From assembly GCF_001905825.1 (NCBI RefSeq), contig NZ_LIVV01000003.1, positions 416,956 through 480,955 of the forward strand: a stretch of 64,000 nt of DNA, given 5' to 3'. A program made the position numbers and the translations under genes. This document shows positions 34,937 to 43,935 of this stretch, piece after piece. Source of the stretch: Streptomyces sp. CB02009. Lineage in GTDB: Bacteria > Actinomycetota > Actinomycetes > Streptomycetales > Streptomycetaceae. How positions within the stretch are numbered: the stretch's first letter is position 1; each line of letters begins with the position of its first letter. The notes below the pieces were generated by a model that was not told the DNA's origin, did not search any database, and worked only from the letters and a program-made list of their open reading frames with translations.

Positions 34937-36280
34937 CTAGCGGGCGCGTACCTCCGCCTTCGCTCCGCCGTCCAGTTCGAGGGCGAGCCCGGACCGCAGC
35001 GGCACCGTCTGGCCGGGGACGACCTGCTGGGTGGTGCCGTCGGAGCGGGTGCCCGTCCAGGCCGTGGCGGACCGGTTGGCGAGGCCGTAGCGGCCCGGCT
35101 TCTGCGGATGCTCCACGAGCTCGGCCACCAGGCTCTCCTCCGAGTAGTCGTGCCGCGAGGGCTCGGGGCTCAGGTGGTGCCGGTGGATCCGCGCGGACCT
35201 GCCGAGCATGATGTGCCGCTCCGCCCTCGGCGGCGGGGTGGTCACGACGAGCCGGGGCGGCAGGACGAGGGTGCTGCGGCAGCCGTCCTTCCAGCAGGTG
35301 CCGGGCCTGGCCGAGCCCGGCTCCGTCATGTTCTCCCGGCCGCAGCTCGCGCACTCCACCACGGCGTCACGGACGGCCCGCAGCGCGTCCCGCCACTGCG
35401 ACTCGCGCACCCGGGCCGACGGCTCGCGCAGACCGACCGTGAAGTTCTGCACGAACAGCGCCTGCACGGACGGCGGGACCAGCGGCCACAGGGCGAGCAC
35501 GGTGGAGTGCTCGACGGGGTCCGGCCGGTTGTCCGTGTACTGCGGGTCGAACACGAACAGCGGCTCGCGGCCGTACAGCTTGCGCTCCGCGTTCTCGTCC
35601 AGGCAGTGGATGGCCAGCTCGCGGGCGCCCTTGAGCGGGTGGTGGTTCATCAGGAACATGAACAGCAGGACCGACAGCGAGTGCAGGTCGCTCTGGGTCC
35701 CCGGCTGGGCGCCCGGGTCCCCGCGGACCAGCTCGGGCGCCATGAATCCCATGGTCCCGGAGATCCCGCTCTGGTCGCCCTCCACCACCGCGTTGTCGTT
35801 GTCGCAGACCAGGACCTCGCCGGTGGCCGGGTCGAAGAAGATGTTGCCCCAGGAGATGTCCCGGTACGCGATGCCCTTGGAGTGCAGCGCCTGGTACGCC
35901 TCGACCGTGTACAGGCAGGCGGTGAGCAGGGCCCGGAAGGACGTGCTCACGGTCCGCCGGAACAGCTCGGGCAGACCGCGGAAGCGGTCGGGCCGCACGT
36001 CCATCAGATAGCCGAACCGGTCGGCTCCCGCGCTCACGAAGGCCGTGGGCCACAGGAACCTGTCGTCGTCGAAGTCACGGGTCACCAGGTCCTCCACGAC
36101 CCGGCGCTGCTGCGGGGTCGCGCTGTCCGGGTAGTACCACTTGAGGGCCTTGACGCTGCCGTCGGGCAGGGAGACCCGGTACACCTCGCCCTGGCCGCCT
36201 GAGCCGAGCAGGCGGTCGACGACGATCGTCTGCCCGCCGTCCGTGGTCAGCGAGTCTCCGCTGTCGAGCATGCCGCTCAT
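34937..36280 (-). CDS. Protein kinase with zinc-finger and beta C-terminal domain (TerY-P triad kinase)
   Basis: 447 residues from ATG 36280 (GAGGAGAGAG upstream, ATGA overlap with the phosphatase). Kinase domain (18-300): G-loop LLGSGGQGEVYRV, Lys in KALKWYYP, HRD-like YRDISWGNIFF and DFG-like VCDNDNAV with catalytic Asp preserved, so probably active though divergent. Then four Cys (CASCG, CWKDGC) forming a zinc ribbon and a beta-rich FHA-like end (RYGLANRSATAWTGTRSDG). With VWA and PP2C partners this matches the TerY-P triad described from genome context in ter-type stress systems. Confidence 0.87.
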   Translation of the reverse strand: MSGMLDSGDSLTTDGGQTIVVDRLLGSGGQGEVYRVSLPDGSVKALKWYYPDSATPQQRRVVEDLVTRDFDDDRFLWPTAFVSAGADRFGYLMDVRPDRFRGLPELFRRTVSTSFRALLTACLYTVEAYQALHSKGIAYRDISWGNIFFDPATGEVLVCDNDNAVVEGDQSGISGTMGFMAPELVRGDPGAQPGTQSDLHSLSVLLFMFLMNHHPLKGARELAIHCLDENAERKLYGREPLFVFDPQYTDNRPDPVEHSTVLALWPLVPPSVQALFVQNFTVGLREPSARVRESQWRDALRAVRDAVVECASCGRENMTEPGSARPGTCWKDGCRSTLVLPPRLVVTTPPPRAERHIMLGRSARIHRHHLSPEPSRHDYSEESLVAELVEHPQKPGRYGLANRSATAWTGTRSDGTTQQVVPGQTVPLRSGLALELDGGAKAEVRAR

Positions 36281-37383
36281 GGTCGTTCTCTCTCCTCGCA
36301 GTAGGGGATCCGCGGGTCCACAGGGCCGCTTTCCTGGCCCTGGCCCTCCGCGGCGTCGTCCCGGCTCTCGTCGGCGGCCTCGCCCCGCGCTTCCACGGAG
36401 GCTCCGGCACTCTCGCCCCCGGGGTCCGCGGAGGCTTCGGCGCCCTCCTCCGTCGCTGCCGCGGGCTCGCCTGCGGCCTCGTCCTGCGCCTCCGCCGGCG
36501 CTTCGGCGGCCCCGACGGCGGTCCCGACGGCGGTCCCGACGGTGGTCCCGTCGGCGGTGCCGCCGTCGGCACGGCGGGCCAGCACCAGGGTGGTGTCGTC
36601 GCCCGAGTGCCGGGACGCCTCGGCCAGCCACCCGGGGATGTCCTCGGAGACACCGGGCACGCCCCGCTCGGTCAGCCGCCGGTGCAGTCCGGCCGCGAAC
36701 TCGGTGAAGCCCTCGTCCGAGACGAAGCTCTTCGACAGGCCGTCCGTGGACAGGGCCACCAGCCGGGGAGCCCGTGCCGGATCGGGCAGCGGCTCCCAGT
36801 GCACACGGACCGACCGCCATGCGTTGCGCATGCACAACGAGGCGGTCTCGTCCCCGAGTTCGGCCCGGGCGGGGGCGAGCGGCAGCCGGACCTCGCCGTC
36901 GCCGTCCACCACGGTCAGCTCGCCGTCGCCCAACTGCCAGGCGACGAAGAGGTCCGGGGTGAGGACCGCGCCGATCAGCGTCGACCCGTACAGCCGCAGG
37001 ATCGGCCCCGGGGACTTCGGGTCCTCGTCCGGGGTGGGATCACGCTCCCAGTGGCGGAGGACCTCGCTCTGCCAGTCCCTGACCAGCCGCTCCGGCAGGC
37101 CGATCCGGGCGTAGTCGCGCAGCCTCCCGCGCCAGCCGGCCCGGTCGCGGTCGGCCACCGACGTCACGAACTCGCGTGCGCGGTTGGCGAAGAGGTCCGT
37201 CGCGTAGTGCGCTCCGACGTGGCTCCGCGGGTAGGAGGCCGAGCCGTGCCCGTCCGCGACGGTGAGGATCAGCGGATCCCGGGCGGTGCCGGCGCCCTGG
37301 ACCAGGCACCGGTCCTGGTTCCGCGCCTTGTTGACGCCCTGGATGCTCTCGTGGAAGGTCTCCCAGGCCGGTGGGGCGCTCAC
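36277..37383 (-). CDS. PP2C-type protein phosphatase (TerY-P triad)
   Basis: 368 residues from GTG 37383. Seen: metal-site NQDRCLV, TVADGHGSASYP, WQLGDGELTVVDGDG, LSTDGLSKSF and GDDTTLVLARR, the PP2C/SpoIIE set. Likely dephosphorylates the kinase or its targets. The last 105 residues are a low-complexity Ala/Glu/Gly tail with a short VGTA-type repeat. Start overlaps the VWA stop, end overlaps the kinase start: a coupled three-gene unit. Confidence 0.88.
   Translation of the reverse strand: MSAPPAWETFHESIQGVNKARNQDRCLVQGAGTARDPLILTVADGHGSASYPRSHVGAHYATDLFANRAREFVTSVADRDRAGWRGRLRDYARIGLPERLVRDWQSEVLRHWERDPTPDEDPKSPGPILRLYGSTLIGAVLTPDLFVAWQLGDGELTVVDGDGEVRLPLAPARAELGDETASLCMRNAWRSVRVHWEPLPDPARAPRLVALSTDGLSKSFVSDEGFTEFAAGLHRRLTERGVPGVSEDIPGWLAEASRHSGDDTTLVLARRADGGTADGTTVGTAVGTAVGAAEAPAEAQDEAAGEPAAATEEGAEASADPGGESAGASVEARGEAADESRDDAAEGQGQESGPVDPRIPYCEERERP
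36511..36558. repeat. 12-bp tandem repeat in the phosphatase tail
   Basis: Four units (two exact, two with one or two changes) of 12 nt, in frame, encoding the T-A/T-V-G repeat of the tail. A slippage-prone segment. Confidence 0.8.
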
Positions 37384-38069
37384 CACACGTCGTCTTCGTC
37401 GTCGTCGGCGAGGACGGGCGGCGCGTACGGCGCGGCCTTGACGGTGGGGTCGGTCGATCCGGCCACCGGCTGCGAGGCCGCCTTGACGGCCGCCGTCGAG
37501 GCCCAGCGGATGGCGGCCGCCAGCTGCTTGGGGCTGTTCGCGTCGAGCGGGCGCAGCTCCGGATTGGCTAGGAACTCCTGGAGCACGCTGCGGTCGGCGT
37601 CGGAACCGATCGCGATGGCGACCCGGACCGCCTTGCGGCCCCACGGGGTGGCCTCGATCGCCTTGAGCCCGGCGCGCCAGTCGTCCGTCGGCACGCCGTC
37701 CGAGACCAGGGCGATCACCGGCTTGAGGGCCCGCTCGGGCATCGGCGGGGTACGCAGCTCCCCGGCCACCAGCTGGAGGGCCTCGCCCAGGTTGGTCGTG
37801 CCGTCGGGCTGCACGTCCTGCCAGGTGAAGTCGTCCACCGGGACGGGGTCCTTGTGGTGCCAGCGGGCGGTGGTGGAGAAGGTGATCGTGCGCAGCAGCA
37901 GCTGGGCGGCCGGGTTGTCGTGCGCCACCGAGCGCATCTCCGGGATCGCCTCCCGGATCGCGTAGTTCAGCTGCCCGATCTTCTCGCCGAGCATCGAGTA
38001 CGAGCAGTCGAGCAGCCAGATGAAGTGCACCGGGCGGTTCGCCATGGGGCCGCCGGGGATCTCGGTCAC
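37380..38069 (-). CDS. VWA-domain TerY-like protein
   Basis: 229 residues from GTG 38069 (GGAGGATT upstream). The MIDAS is intact: D21-x-S23-x-S25 (DCSYS), T91 (DGTTNLG) and D124 (LVSDGVPTDD), so it should bind metal. It lacks membrane helices; the C-terminal tail is Pro/Ala/Asp-rich. TerY in tellurium-resistance operons is a VWA partner of PP2C and kinase; this trio has the same order. Confidence 0.9.
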   Translation of the reverse strand: MTEIPGGPMANRPVHFIWLLDCSYSMLGEKIGQLNYAIREAIPEMRSVAHDNPAAQLLLRTITFSTTARWHHKDPVPVDDFTWQDVQPDGTTNLGEALQLVAGELRTPPMPERALKPVIALVSDGVPTDDWRAGLKAIEATPWGRKAVRVAIAIGSDADRSVLQEFLANPELRPLDANSPKQLAAAIRWASTAAVKAASQPVAGSTDPTVKAAPYAPPVLADDDEDDVW

Positions 38070-38083
38070 GAGAATCCTCCTGA

Positions 38084-38099
38084 GGGTGGGTGGGGTGGG
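38084..38099 (+). other. G-quadruplex-forming motif upstream of the TerY-like gene
   Basis: GGGTGGGTGGGGTGGG, four G-runs with single-T loops, a textbook stable parallel G4. It is 15-30 nt upstream of the GTG at 38069 and on the strand that is template for the minus-strand operon, in a purine-rich 38081-38160 spacer. Confidence 0.8.
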
Positions 38100-38208
38100 A
38101 ATCGGACGAAGGAAGCCAATGAAGGCAAGGAAGCGAAGGAGGGACGGGGAGGGGAGGTCCGGCAGAGCGGTGGCGCGGCCGGGGGCCGGGTCTCCTGCCT
38201 GCGGGCGG

Positions 38209-38367
38209 TCACCGCTCCTCCCACAGCAGCCGCACCTCCTCGACGACGCCGGGCAGCGCGTACACGACGCCGTACGCGGCCGCCCCGAACACGAGGACGC
38301 AGGCCGTCACGAACAGCGCCATGACCGCCTTGCGGGACCGCGCCACGCGCGGGGTCACCACCGTCAT
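38209..38367 (-). CDS. 52-residue single-pass membrane peptide
   Basis: MTVVTPRVARSRKAVM then a membrane helix (ALFVTACVLVFGAAAYGV) and a short charged C-terminus ending LLWEER. ATG 38367 overlaps the GTPase stop as ATGA. Positive N-terminus suggests N-in. Probably cotranslated accessory of the upstream membrane GTPase; function unknown. Confidence 0.75.
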   Translation of the reverse strand: MTVVTPRVARSRKAVMALFVTACVLVFGAAAYGVVYALPGVVEEVRLLWEER

Positions 38368-39998
38368 CCCTGTCGAACCCCCTGCTTCCTCGTGTCGGTG
38401 CGGCGTCCCTGGCGGGGGACCGGTCCCCGCGACTCGACCAGTGCGGCGACCCGCAGTCCCGAGCGGGCGAGCAGCCAGAGGACCGGCTCCGCCGCCCGCC
38501 GCCGCTCGCTGTCCAGGGCTCCGGTGCCGGTGGCCGCAGAGGCGCTGACCGCCCAGAAGCCGGTCGCCTTGAAATCGTGGGTGAAGCCGCGGACGAGCCC
38601 GCCGAGGCCGATGGCGCCGAGCCATTCGTCGACCCGGGCCCCCGGAGCGGGCAGCGCCTCGATGCGGTCGAGCACGTCCCGCTTGGTGACCACCACGGCC
38701 ACGGGGAGGTCGCCGCGGCCGCCGGTCAGCGCGGCGAGTTCGCCGGTGAGCCCCTGGTAGGTGTCGACGGGCCCCTGGGCCGCCGGGCGGGCCCCGTCGG
38801 CGAGGGTGTCGTCGGCGCCGTGCAGGGCGCGCCGTACCGTACGGTCGGCCAGCACGTCGACGACGAAGAGGACGCCGTCGGCGTGCGCGAGGTACTGCTG
38901 TTCACGGACCCGGTCGGCCTGCTCCAGGGACTCGCCCATGGGGTCGTAGAGGTACAGCAGGCGCCGTCGCCGTCCCCGGCCGACCAGGATCATCCAGGCC
39001 CGCTGGTCGCCCTGCGTCTTGTTGGCCCAGTCGTTCCGGTCGAGCTGCCGGTCCAGCGCCTCGCCGTCCTGCTGGTCGGCGTCCGAGGCGAACTCCATGG
39101 TGAGGTTCCCGCGCTCCGACCAGGAGCGCAGCCCCGCCACGACGGCCGCGACGAGCATCGTCTTGCCCGAGGAGGAACCGCCGATCAGCGGGACGTGGAC
39201 CACCCGCGTGGTCCCCACCGACGGCGGCAGAGGCCGTGCGCAGGAGGGACATTCGGCCGGTGTCCGGCCGCGGCCCGAGAGGAGCGAGGAGGGGAGCCGG
39301 GCGCCGCACCGGCAGGCGTGCCGGAACACTCCGTGCCGCCCGGGCCGCAGCGCCGTGTGGACCGCGCGGCACTGCGGGCACGGGTGGGCGGCCAGCGGGA
39401 AGGGACGGTGGCAGCGCGGGTGCGGGCAGACCGTGCGTACGCCGCGCAGCAGCAGCCAGACCCGCTCGGCGCCCCGTACGACGGCGACGGTCAGCCACCA
39501 GGACGCCCACACGAGGGCGACGAGGGCGCAGAACACGACGAGCACGAGGGTGTGCAGGGCGGTGGCCAGCAGTGCGGCGGCGGTCGCGCCGACCGCGGTG
39601 CCCGGCGCCACGAGCCGCATGACCAGGCGGGTGAAGGCGTTCGCGCCCCGCCGGTTCGTGCCCGGCCGCCGGCCCAGGAAGAGCCGCCCGGCGACGGTGG
39701 CCATCCAGTGCGACCGCCACAGCGTCCACAGCGCCCGGTAGGAGCGGCCGACGGCGCCGCCCGTGTCGATCCAGGACTGCGCGGGCCAGTACGACGGGTG
39801 GGCGGGTTCCGTACCGATCGTGAGGACCCGGCTGTCCGCCCGTCCAGCCCGGAAGGGGCCGAGTGCCCGTCCCGCGCTCCGGCCGGCGGTGGCCAGGAAG
39901 ACCCAGAACGCGTAGGCGACGCAGACCAGCAGGGCCGTCGCGGCCCAGAACGCCACGAGCGCGTCGATGACCGTCCCGGTGAGATCGTCCCCCGTCAT
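38364..39998 (-). CDS. Membrane-anchored zinc-ribbon GTPase (DO-GTPase type)
   Basis: 544 residues from ATG 39998 (GGAGG upstream). N-terminal hydrophobic helix (7-40) and a second (about 133-175), zinc ribbons C191/C196/C207/C210 and C229/C231/C250/C253, then GTPase: Walker A GGSSSGKTM (273-281), Walker B-like LYLYDPMGES, and TKRD in VVTKRDVL replacing NKxD. The double-GTPase and GAP1 genes upstream are a combination known from predicted NTP-dependent conflict systems. Likely partner: the 42681-43934 GTPase. Confidence 0.85.
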   Translation of the reverse strand: MTGDDLTGTVIDALVAFWAATALLVCVAYAFWVFLATAGRSAGRALGPFRAGRADSRVLTIGTEPAHPSYWPAQSWIDTGGAVGRSYRALWTLWRSHWMATVAGRLFLGRRPGTNRRGANAFTRLVMRLVAPGTAVGATAAALLATALHTLVLVVFCALVALVWASWWLTVAVVRGAERVWLLLRGVRTVCPHPRCHRPFPLAAHPCPQCRAVHTALRPGRHGVFRHACRCGARLPSSLLSGRGRTPAECPSCARPLPPSVGTTRVVHVPLIGGSSSGKTMLVAAVVAGLRSWSERGNLTMEFASDADQQDGEALDRQLDRNDWANKTQGDQRAWMILVGRGRRRRLLYLYDPMGESLEQADRVREQQYLAHADGVLFVVDVLADRTVRRALHGADDTLADGARPAAQGPVDTYQGLTGELAALTGGRGDLPVAVVVTKRDVLDRIEALPAPGARVDEWLGAIGLGGLVRGFTHDFKATGFWAVSASAATGTGALDSERRRAAEPVLWLLARSGLRVAALVESRGPVPRQGRRTDTRKQGVRQG

Positions 39999-40132
39999 GC
40001 CGGCCACCTCCTCGTCGCGGAATCGTCTGCCGGTACTCCTGCCGGTGCTCCGGCCGTGTCGCCCGCAGCCCGTTCATCCGTCGCCGGTGTGTCGGTCGTC
40101 GGCTCCCCCGACATCCGTCCTCGCGCCGTCAT
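39995..40132 (-). CDS. 45-residue coupled ORF between GAP1 and the membrane GTPase
   Basis: MTARGRMSGEPTTDTPATDE then an Ala/Asp/Pro-rich end. ATG overlaps the upstream stop as ATGA and its own stop overlaps the next start as ATGA, with GGGGAAG upstream. That double coupling argues it is translated. Disordered peptide, no domain; it may also act mainly to pass ribosomes on to the GTPase gene. Confidence 0.6.
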   Translation of the reverse strand: MTARGRMSGEPTTDTPATDERAAGDTAGAPAGVPADDSATRRWPA

Positions 40133-42684
40133 CGGCCCTGCTTCCCCTCGGGCGGTGCGACATCGCCCCGCCAGGGGGACGAGGGCGTCGCCGGTTTGCG
40201 CCCGCGCCGCCGGAAGAGCCGGCCGATACCGCCCGCGGGCCGGTTCCACTCCTGGAACTCGGCCGCGCGGTTCGCCGACGCCCGACCGACGGCCTGCTCG
40301 ACCGAGAAGACCTCCCCGTCGGTGAAGCCCTGCACGACCGGGCGCAGCACCTCGTCGAGGAGCGCCCGGCGCGTCAGGTCCCACCGGGGGCTCGCCCCGG
40401 CGTGGGAGGTCCAGTCGACGAAGCAGTCCGCCACACGGCCGGGATTCCCGCGCAGCACGTTGCGGAAGACCGGCGTACGGGCCGCCGAGGCGTAGGCGTC
40501 GATGAGCTCGCCGTCGTCGCTGCGGGCCAGCTCCCCGAGTTCACCGCCCGGTCGCTCCGGGCCCACGAGACGTCGGGCCAGCGCGGCCGTGGCGCGGTTC
40601 CGGACGTTCGGGCGCGTGGAGTCGGCGAGCGCCCGGACCCGGGCCGTCCAGCCGTGCGCGGCGGGGTCGGCCCCGCTCGTCCGTTCCTCCATGTCGTGGA
40701 CGAGCGACAGCATCCTCAGGTCGTCCAGGACCGAACGCCCGACGGCGTCGGGCGCGGCGGCCAGCAGCTGCCGGGCGAGCAGCGGGGCCTCCTTGTCGTC
40801 GGCGGGCGCGTCGACGGCGGCGGTCACCAGGTGGTCCCAGGTGCCGGCGTCGATGTGCGGCCGGGCTCCGGTCTCGTGGAGGAGCTGGGACGCCTCGGCC
40901 GCCGTCGGCGCGCGGTCGTCCCAGACCAGCGCGAAGGCCGTGCGCAGCACGAGGGGGTTCGCGAGGTGCGGCACCTCGGCGATCCGGAGCAGTTTGTGCA
41001 GTTCGCCGTTGCGTTCGCGGACCCATGCCTGCTCCCGCTCGCGGTCCCGTACCGTGGTCCCGCCGGCGGCCCGTCCGCCGGCCTGTTCGGCGCTCGCCGG
41101 GGTTCCGGGCCGGAGCGCCGGGGCCGCCGCGCACATCCGCAGGTGGGGCAGCGTCCCGGGCGGCCCGTCGACCGGGAGCCGGGCGTCCCGCAGGGCGCGG
41201 GCGACGCCCGGCGGGTCGTCGGCCGCCCGGTCCTCCAGGAGGACGGAGACCCGGTCGCGCAGGGCGTCGGACTCGGTGAGCGCGTCCCGCACCGCCTCCG
41301 TGGTGGCGGTGCCGGGCCGGCTGAGGAGGCCGTCGCGGAACCGCTCGGCGAGGTCGACCGTCAGGTCGCCGTACGCCACGTCGAGCAGCCGGGCCACCCG
41401 CAGCAGTTCGACGACCCGGACCAGCGGGGTGAGCGGGTCCCGGAGCACCCGGCGCAGCTCCTCGCCGGACTCGGCGGCCAGGTCGCTCCGGTACGGCTCG
41501 GGCAGCGCCTCGGGCGGCAGCGGCGGAAGCTGCGCCCCGCCGCCTACGGCCCGGCTGACGAGCCGCGCGGTGAGCGGCGCCGTCAGCGCGGCGGGGACGC
41601 TGCCGTGCAGTGCGGCCAGGAGGTCGGCCAGGGCGTCCGAGGGGAGTTCGGGCGCGCCGGGGGCGCTGTCGCAGACGGCCTTGAGGAAGCCGGTGAGCGT
41701 CGGCTCGTCCAGGGCGCCGCGGTGGGCGCGTACCCAGGCGACCGCGTCGGCCCGGGTGTCCTCGGGGACCGGGATGCCGCGCGCCAGGGCGAGCGCGGCC
41801 AGCGGACCCGACGCGAACGGCTCCGCGCCGGCCGTCTGGGCGGCCTGCCGGATCAGCCCGTACGCGTCGGCGGCCCAGACGGCCGCCGCGAGGCGTGCCC
41901 AGGCGTCGGCCACCGGCGGCGGGGCAGCCGAGGGATCGGAGCAGTCGTGCACGCTGTACCGGTGCGGCTGCCCGGACACGGACCTGACGTCCTCCGGGCG
42001 GACGCCGATGATCTGCTGGCGGGCCTGCTGCGGGCGCCGGGTGTACGTGGTGAACGTCAGGCCGCGGGCGAACGCGTGGGGCAGCGCGGCGTTCGCCAGC
42101 ATCACCCAGTGGGCGACCCGCCGGGTGTCCTCCTCGGCCAGGACGATCTGCGGGGCGTGCGGGGACTCGGCGAGGCGCCGCAGATCGGCCAGCACGGCCG
42201 CGAGCCGGGGCTGCCGTTCGGCGGCGAACGCCGCGAGCTCCGCCTGGAGTCCGGCCGAGTGCACCGGCGTGAAGGCGTCGAGCGGCGGCGGTGTGCCCTC
42301 CTCGGGGGAGTGGTCCGCCCACTGCGGGGCGCCCCACGCGGCGATCGGCGGCAGGTCGCCGGGCAGCCGGTCGCCGGCCGTCAGGTGGACGGCGTGGGCG
42401 TGGAAGTTCCCCCACCGTCCGCTGTAGTCGGCGCCCGTGTACACGGTGCGGCTGAGGAGTCCGCTGCCGTCGGAGAGCCTGGTGTAGCTGAACATCTCGG
42501 GGAACAGGGCGAGGTCCGAGGGCGTGGGACGCGACGGGGCGTCCCGGGGCGGCTCGTACCCGACGAGCTGTTCGGCCTCGCGGAGCACGGACGACGGGAC
42601 GCCAGGCGTGACCGCGGTGAACCGGAAGCCGGAGCCGTCCGGTCCGGGCGGCGCCGACGTGTAGTGCATCTGGGGCAGGCTCAT
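40129..42684 (-). CDS. GTPase-associated protein 1 (GAP1-N2 type)
   Basis: 851 residues from ATG 42684, ATGA overlap with the upstream GTPase stop. N-terminus QMHYTSAPPGPDGSGFRFTA, EMFSYTRLSDGSGLLSRTVY and YSGRWGNFHAHAVHL are typical of the GAP1 N-terminal domain I recall from double-GTPase operons; middle and C-terminal helical regions are long and Ala/Leu/Arg-rich. No membrane helix. Probably recruits or regulates the GTPases. Confidence 0.8.
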   Translation of the reverse strand: MSLPQMHYTSAPPGPDGSGFRFTAVTPGVPSSVLREAEQLVGYEPPRDAPSRPTPSDLALFPEMFSYTRLSDGSGLLSRTVYTGADYSGRWGNFHAHAVHLTAGDRLPGDLPPIAAWGAPQWADHSPEEGTPPPLDAFTPVHSAGLQAELAAFAAERQPRLAAVLADLRRLAESPHAPQIVLAEEDTRRVAHWVMLANAALPHAFARGLTFTTYTRRPQQARQQIIGVRPEDVRSVSGQPHRYSVHDCSDPSAAPPPVADAWARLAAAVWAADAYGLIRQAAQTAGAEPFASGPLAALALARGIPVPEDTRADAVAWVRAHRGALDEPTLTGFLKAVCDSAPGAPELPSDALADLLAALHGSVPAALTAPLTARLVSRAVGGGAQLPPLPPEALPEPYRSDLAAESGEELRRVLRDPLTPLVRVVELLRVARLLDVAYGDLTVDLAERFRDGLLSRPGTATTEAVRDALTESDALRDRVSVLLEDRAADDPPGVARALRDARLPVDGPPGTLPHLRMCAAAPALRPGTPASAEQAGGRAAGGTTVRDREREQAWVRERNGELHKLLRIAEVPHLANPLVLRTAFALVWDDRAPTAAEASQLLHETGARPHIDAGTWDHLVTAAVDAPADDKEAPLLARQLLAAAPDAVGRSVLDDLRMLSLVHDMEERTSGADPAAHGWTARVRALADSTRPNVRNRATAALARRLVGPERPGGELGELARSDDGELIDAYASAARTPVFRNVLRGNPGRVADCFVDWTSHAGASPRWDLTRRALLDEVLRPVVQGFTDGEVFSVEQAVGRASANRAAEFQEWNRPAGGIGRLFRRRGRKPATPSSPWRGDVAPPEGKQGR

Positions 42685-43934
42685 GCCGGGGACTCCCCCT
42701 TGGGGCCGCCGTCGCGCGGCGGTTTGGCGACCGGGATCAGGCCGCGCCGTCCGAGGAGCCACAGGATCGGGTCCTCGACGCGCAGGGGCTGGGGTCCGGA
42801 CTTGGGCGCGTCGGCGGGGGCCTCGGCGGGCGGCGGGGAGCCGAGCGCGGACAGGCCGAAGAGGGACACCGTGGAGAAGTCCCTCTCCAGCTGCCGCCAG
42901 AGCGCCCCCGAGTCCCAGCCCTCCATCAGCGACCTGATCTCCTCGTGGACGGCGAGCCGGTCGGCCTCGTCGAACCGGCCGCCGGAGTGCGGGGTGTTGC
43001 GCAGCAGCGGGGAGTGCGGGTCGACCAGCGAGCGCAGGGTGTCCGTCTTGGTGACGGCGACGGCGAGCGGTGTGTCCACCCGGCCGCGCGAGCCGCCCCT
43101 GCGGTGCGAGCGCAGCTGGGTGGCGACGTCGGCGGCGATCTGCAGGGCCGGGGTCTCGCGGGAGGGCAGCGGCGGCCCGCCTCCCTCGGGCAGCGCGTCC
43201 CGCACCGCCCCCATCTGCAGCGGGTCGACGAGCAGGACGATGCCGTCGGCCGCGCTCAGGTACTGGGTGTAGCGGGTCATGGACTCGGCCGACTTGAGGT
43301 CCTCGCCGGCCGCGTCGAAGAAGACGAGCGCCGTGTGCCGGCTGCCCTGGCGGCCCTGCCTCGGCAGGCTCAGCCGGTAGAGCAGCGGGTCGTTGAACCC
43401 GGTCGCGGCGGGCCGGGTCGCGCCGGGCAGCCGCAGCCGCTCGTACAGGTCCTCCGCCATCTCGCGGTCACGGTTCTGGCTCTCGTCGCCCATCGCGGCG
43501 AGCGCCGCCCCGTACGCCTGCCCGACCCGGTGCCTCAACTCGTTCACGAGGACCGACACGTAGGTGCTCTTGCCGGACGCCTTCGCGCCGATGAGGGCGA
43601 TGATCCGGCTGTCCTGGGCGCAGTAGTCGCTGGGCAGGTCGCTGTGGCAGGCCGCGCACACCCGCACCGGCGTGGCCACTCCGCAGCGCGGGCACTCGGC
43701 GCGCCCGCCGCCTCCGCCGCGCAGCCGGACGAGCCCGCCGGGCGCGGCGAACACCGGACCCCTCATGTACGCGGCGGGCGGCGCCGCGGCGCCCGTGAAG
43801 CTCGCCCATAGGTCGTCCCGTTCGGGGTCGCAGGGGGTGCCCCCGCGCAGTCCGGTACGGGACATGAGACAGCGGTACGGGAGGCGCGAGGCCTGGGAAC
43901 GGTCGAAGCAGTACGGGCAGATCACCGTCGTCAT
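42681..43934 (-). CDS. Zinc-ribbon GTPase (DO-GTPase2-like)
   Basis: 417 residues from ATG 43934. N-terminal Cys C6/C9/C22 (CPYC) and a zinc ribbon C81/C84/C93/C96 (CPRCG, CAAC), then GTPase: Walker A GAKASGKST (116-124), Walker B-like LVFFDAAGEDL, and TKTD in VAVTKTDTL. Unlike its sister GTPase it has no membrane helix. One base separates its start from the upstream stop. Two distinct GTPases in one operon fit the double-GTPase theme. Confidence 0.87.
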   Translation of the reverse strand: MTTVICPYCFDRSQASRLPYRCLMSRTGLRGGTPCDPERDDLWASFTGAAAPPAAYMRGPVFAAPGGLVRLRGGGGGRAECPRCGVATPVRVCAACHSDLPSDYCAQDSRIIALIGAKASGKSTYVSVLVNELRHRVGQAYGAALAAMGDESQNRDREMAEDLYERLRLPGATRPAATGFNDPLLYRLSLPRQGRQGSRHTALVFFDAAGEDLKSAESMTRYTQYLSAADGIVLLVDPLQMGAVRDALPEGGGPPLPSRETPALQIAADVATQLRSHRRGGSRGRVDTPLAVAVTKTDTLRSLVDPHSPLLRNTPHSGGRFDEADRLAVHEEIRSLMEGWDSGALWRQLERDFSTVSLFGLSALGSPPPAEAPADAPKSGPQPLRVEDPILWLLGRRGLIPVAKPPRDGGPKGESPA

Positions 43935-43935
43935 G

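Noticed and set aside
39967..43272. Very long plus-strand frame opposite GAP1 and GTPase genes
   Set aside because: Arg/Gly/Val-rich shadow of high-GC minus-strand genes with clear domains and coupled starts.
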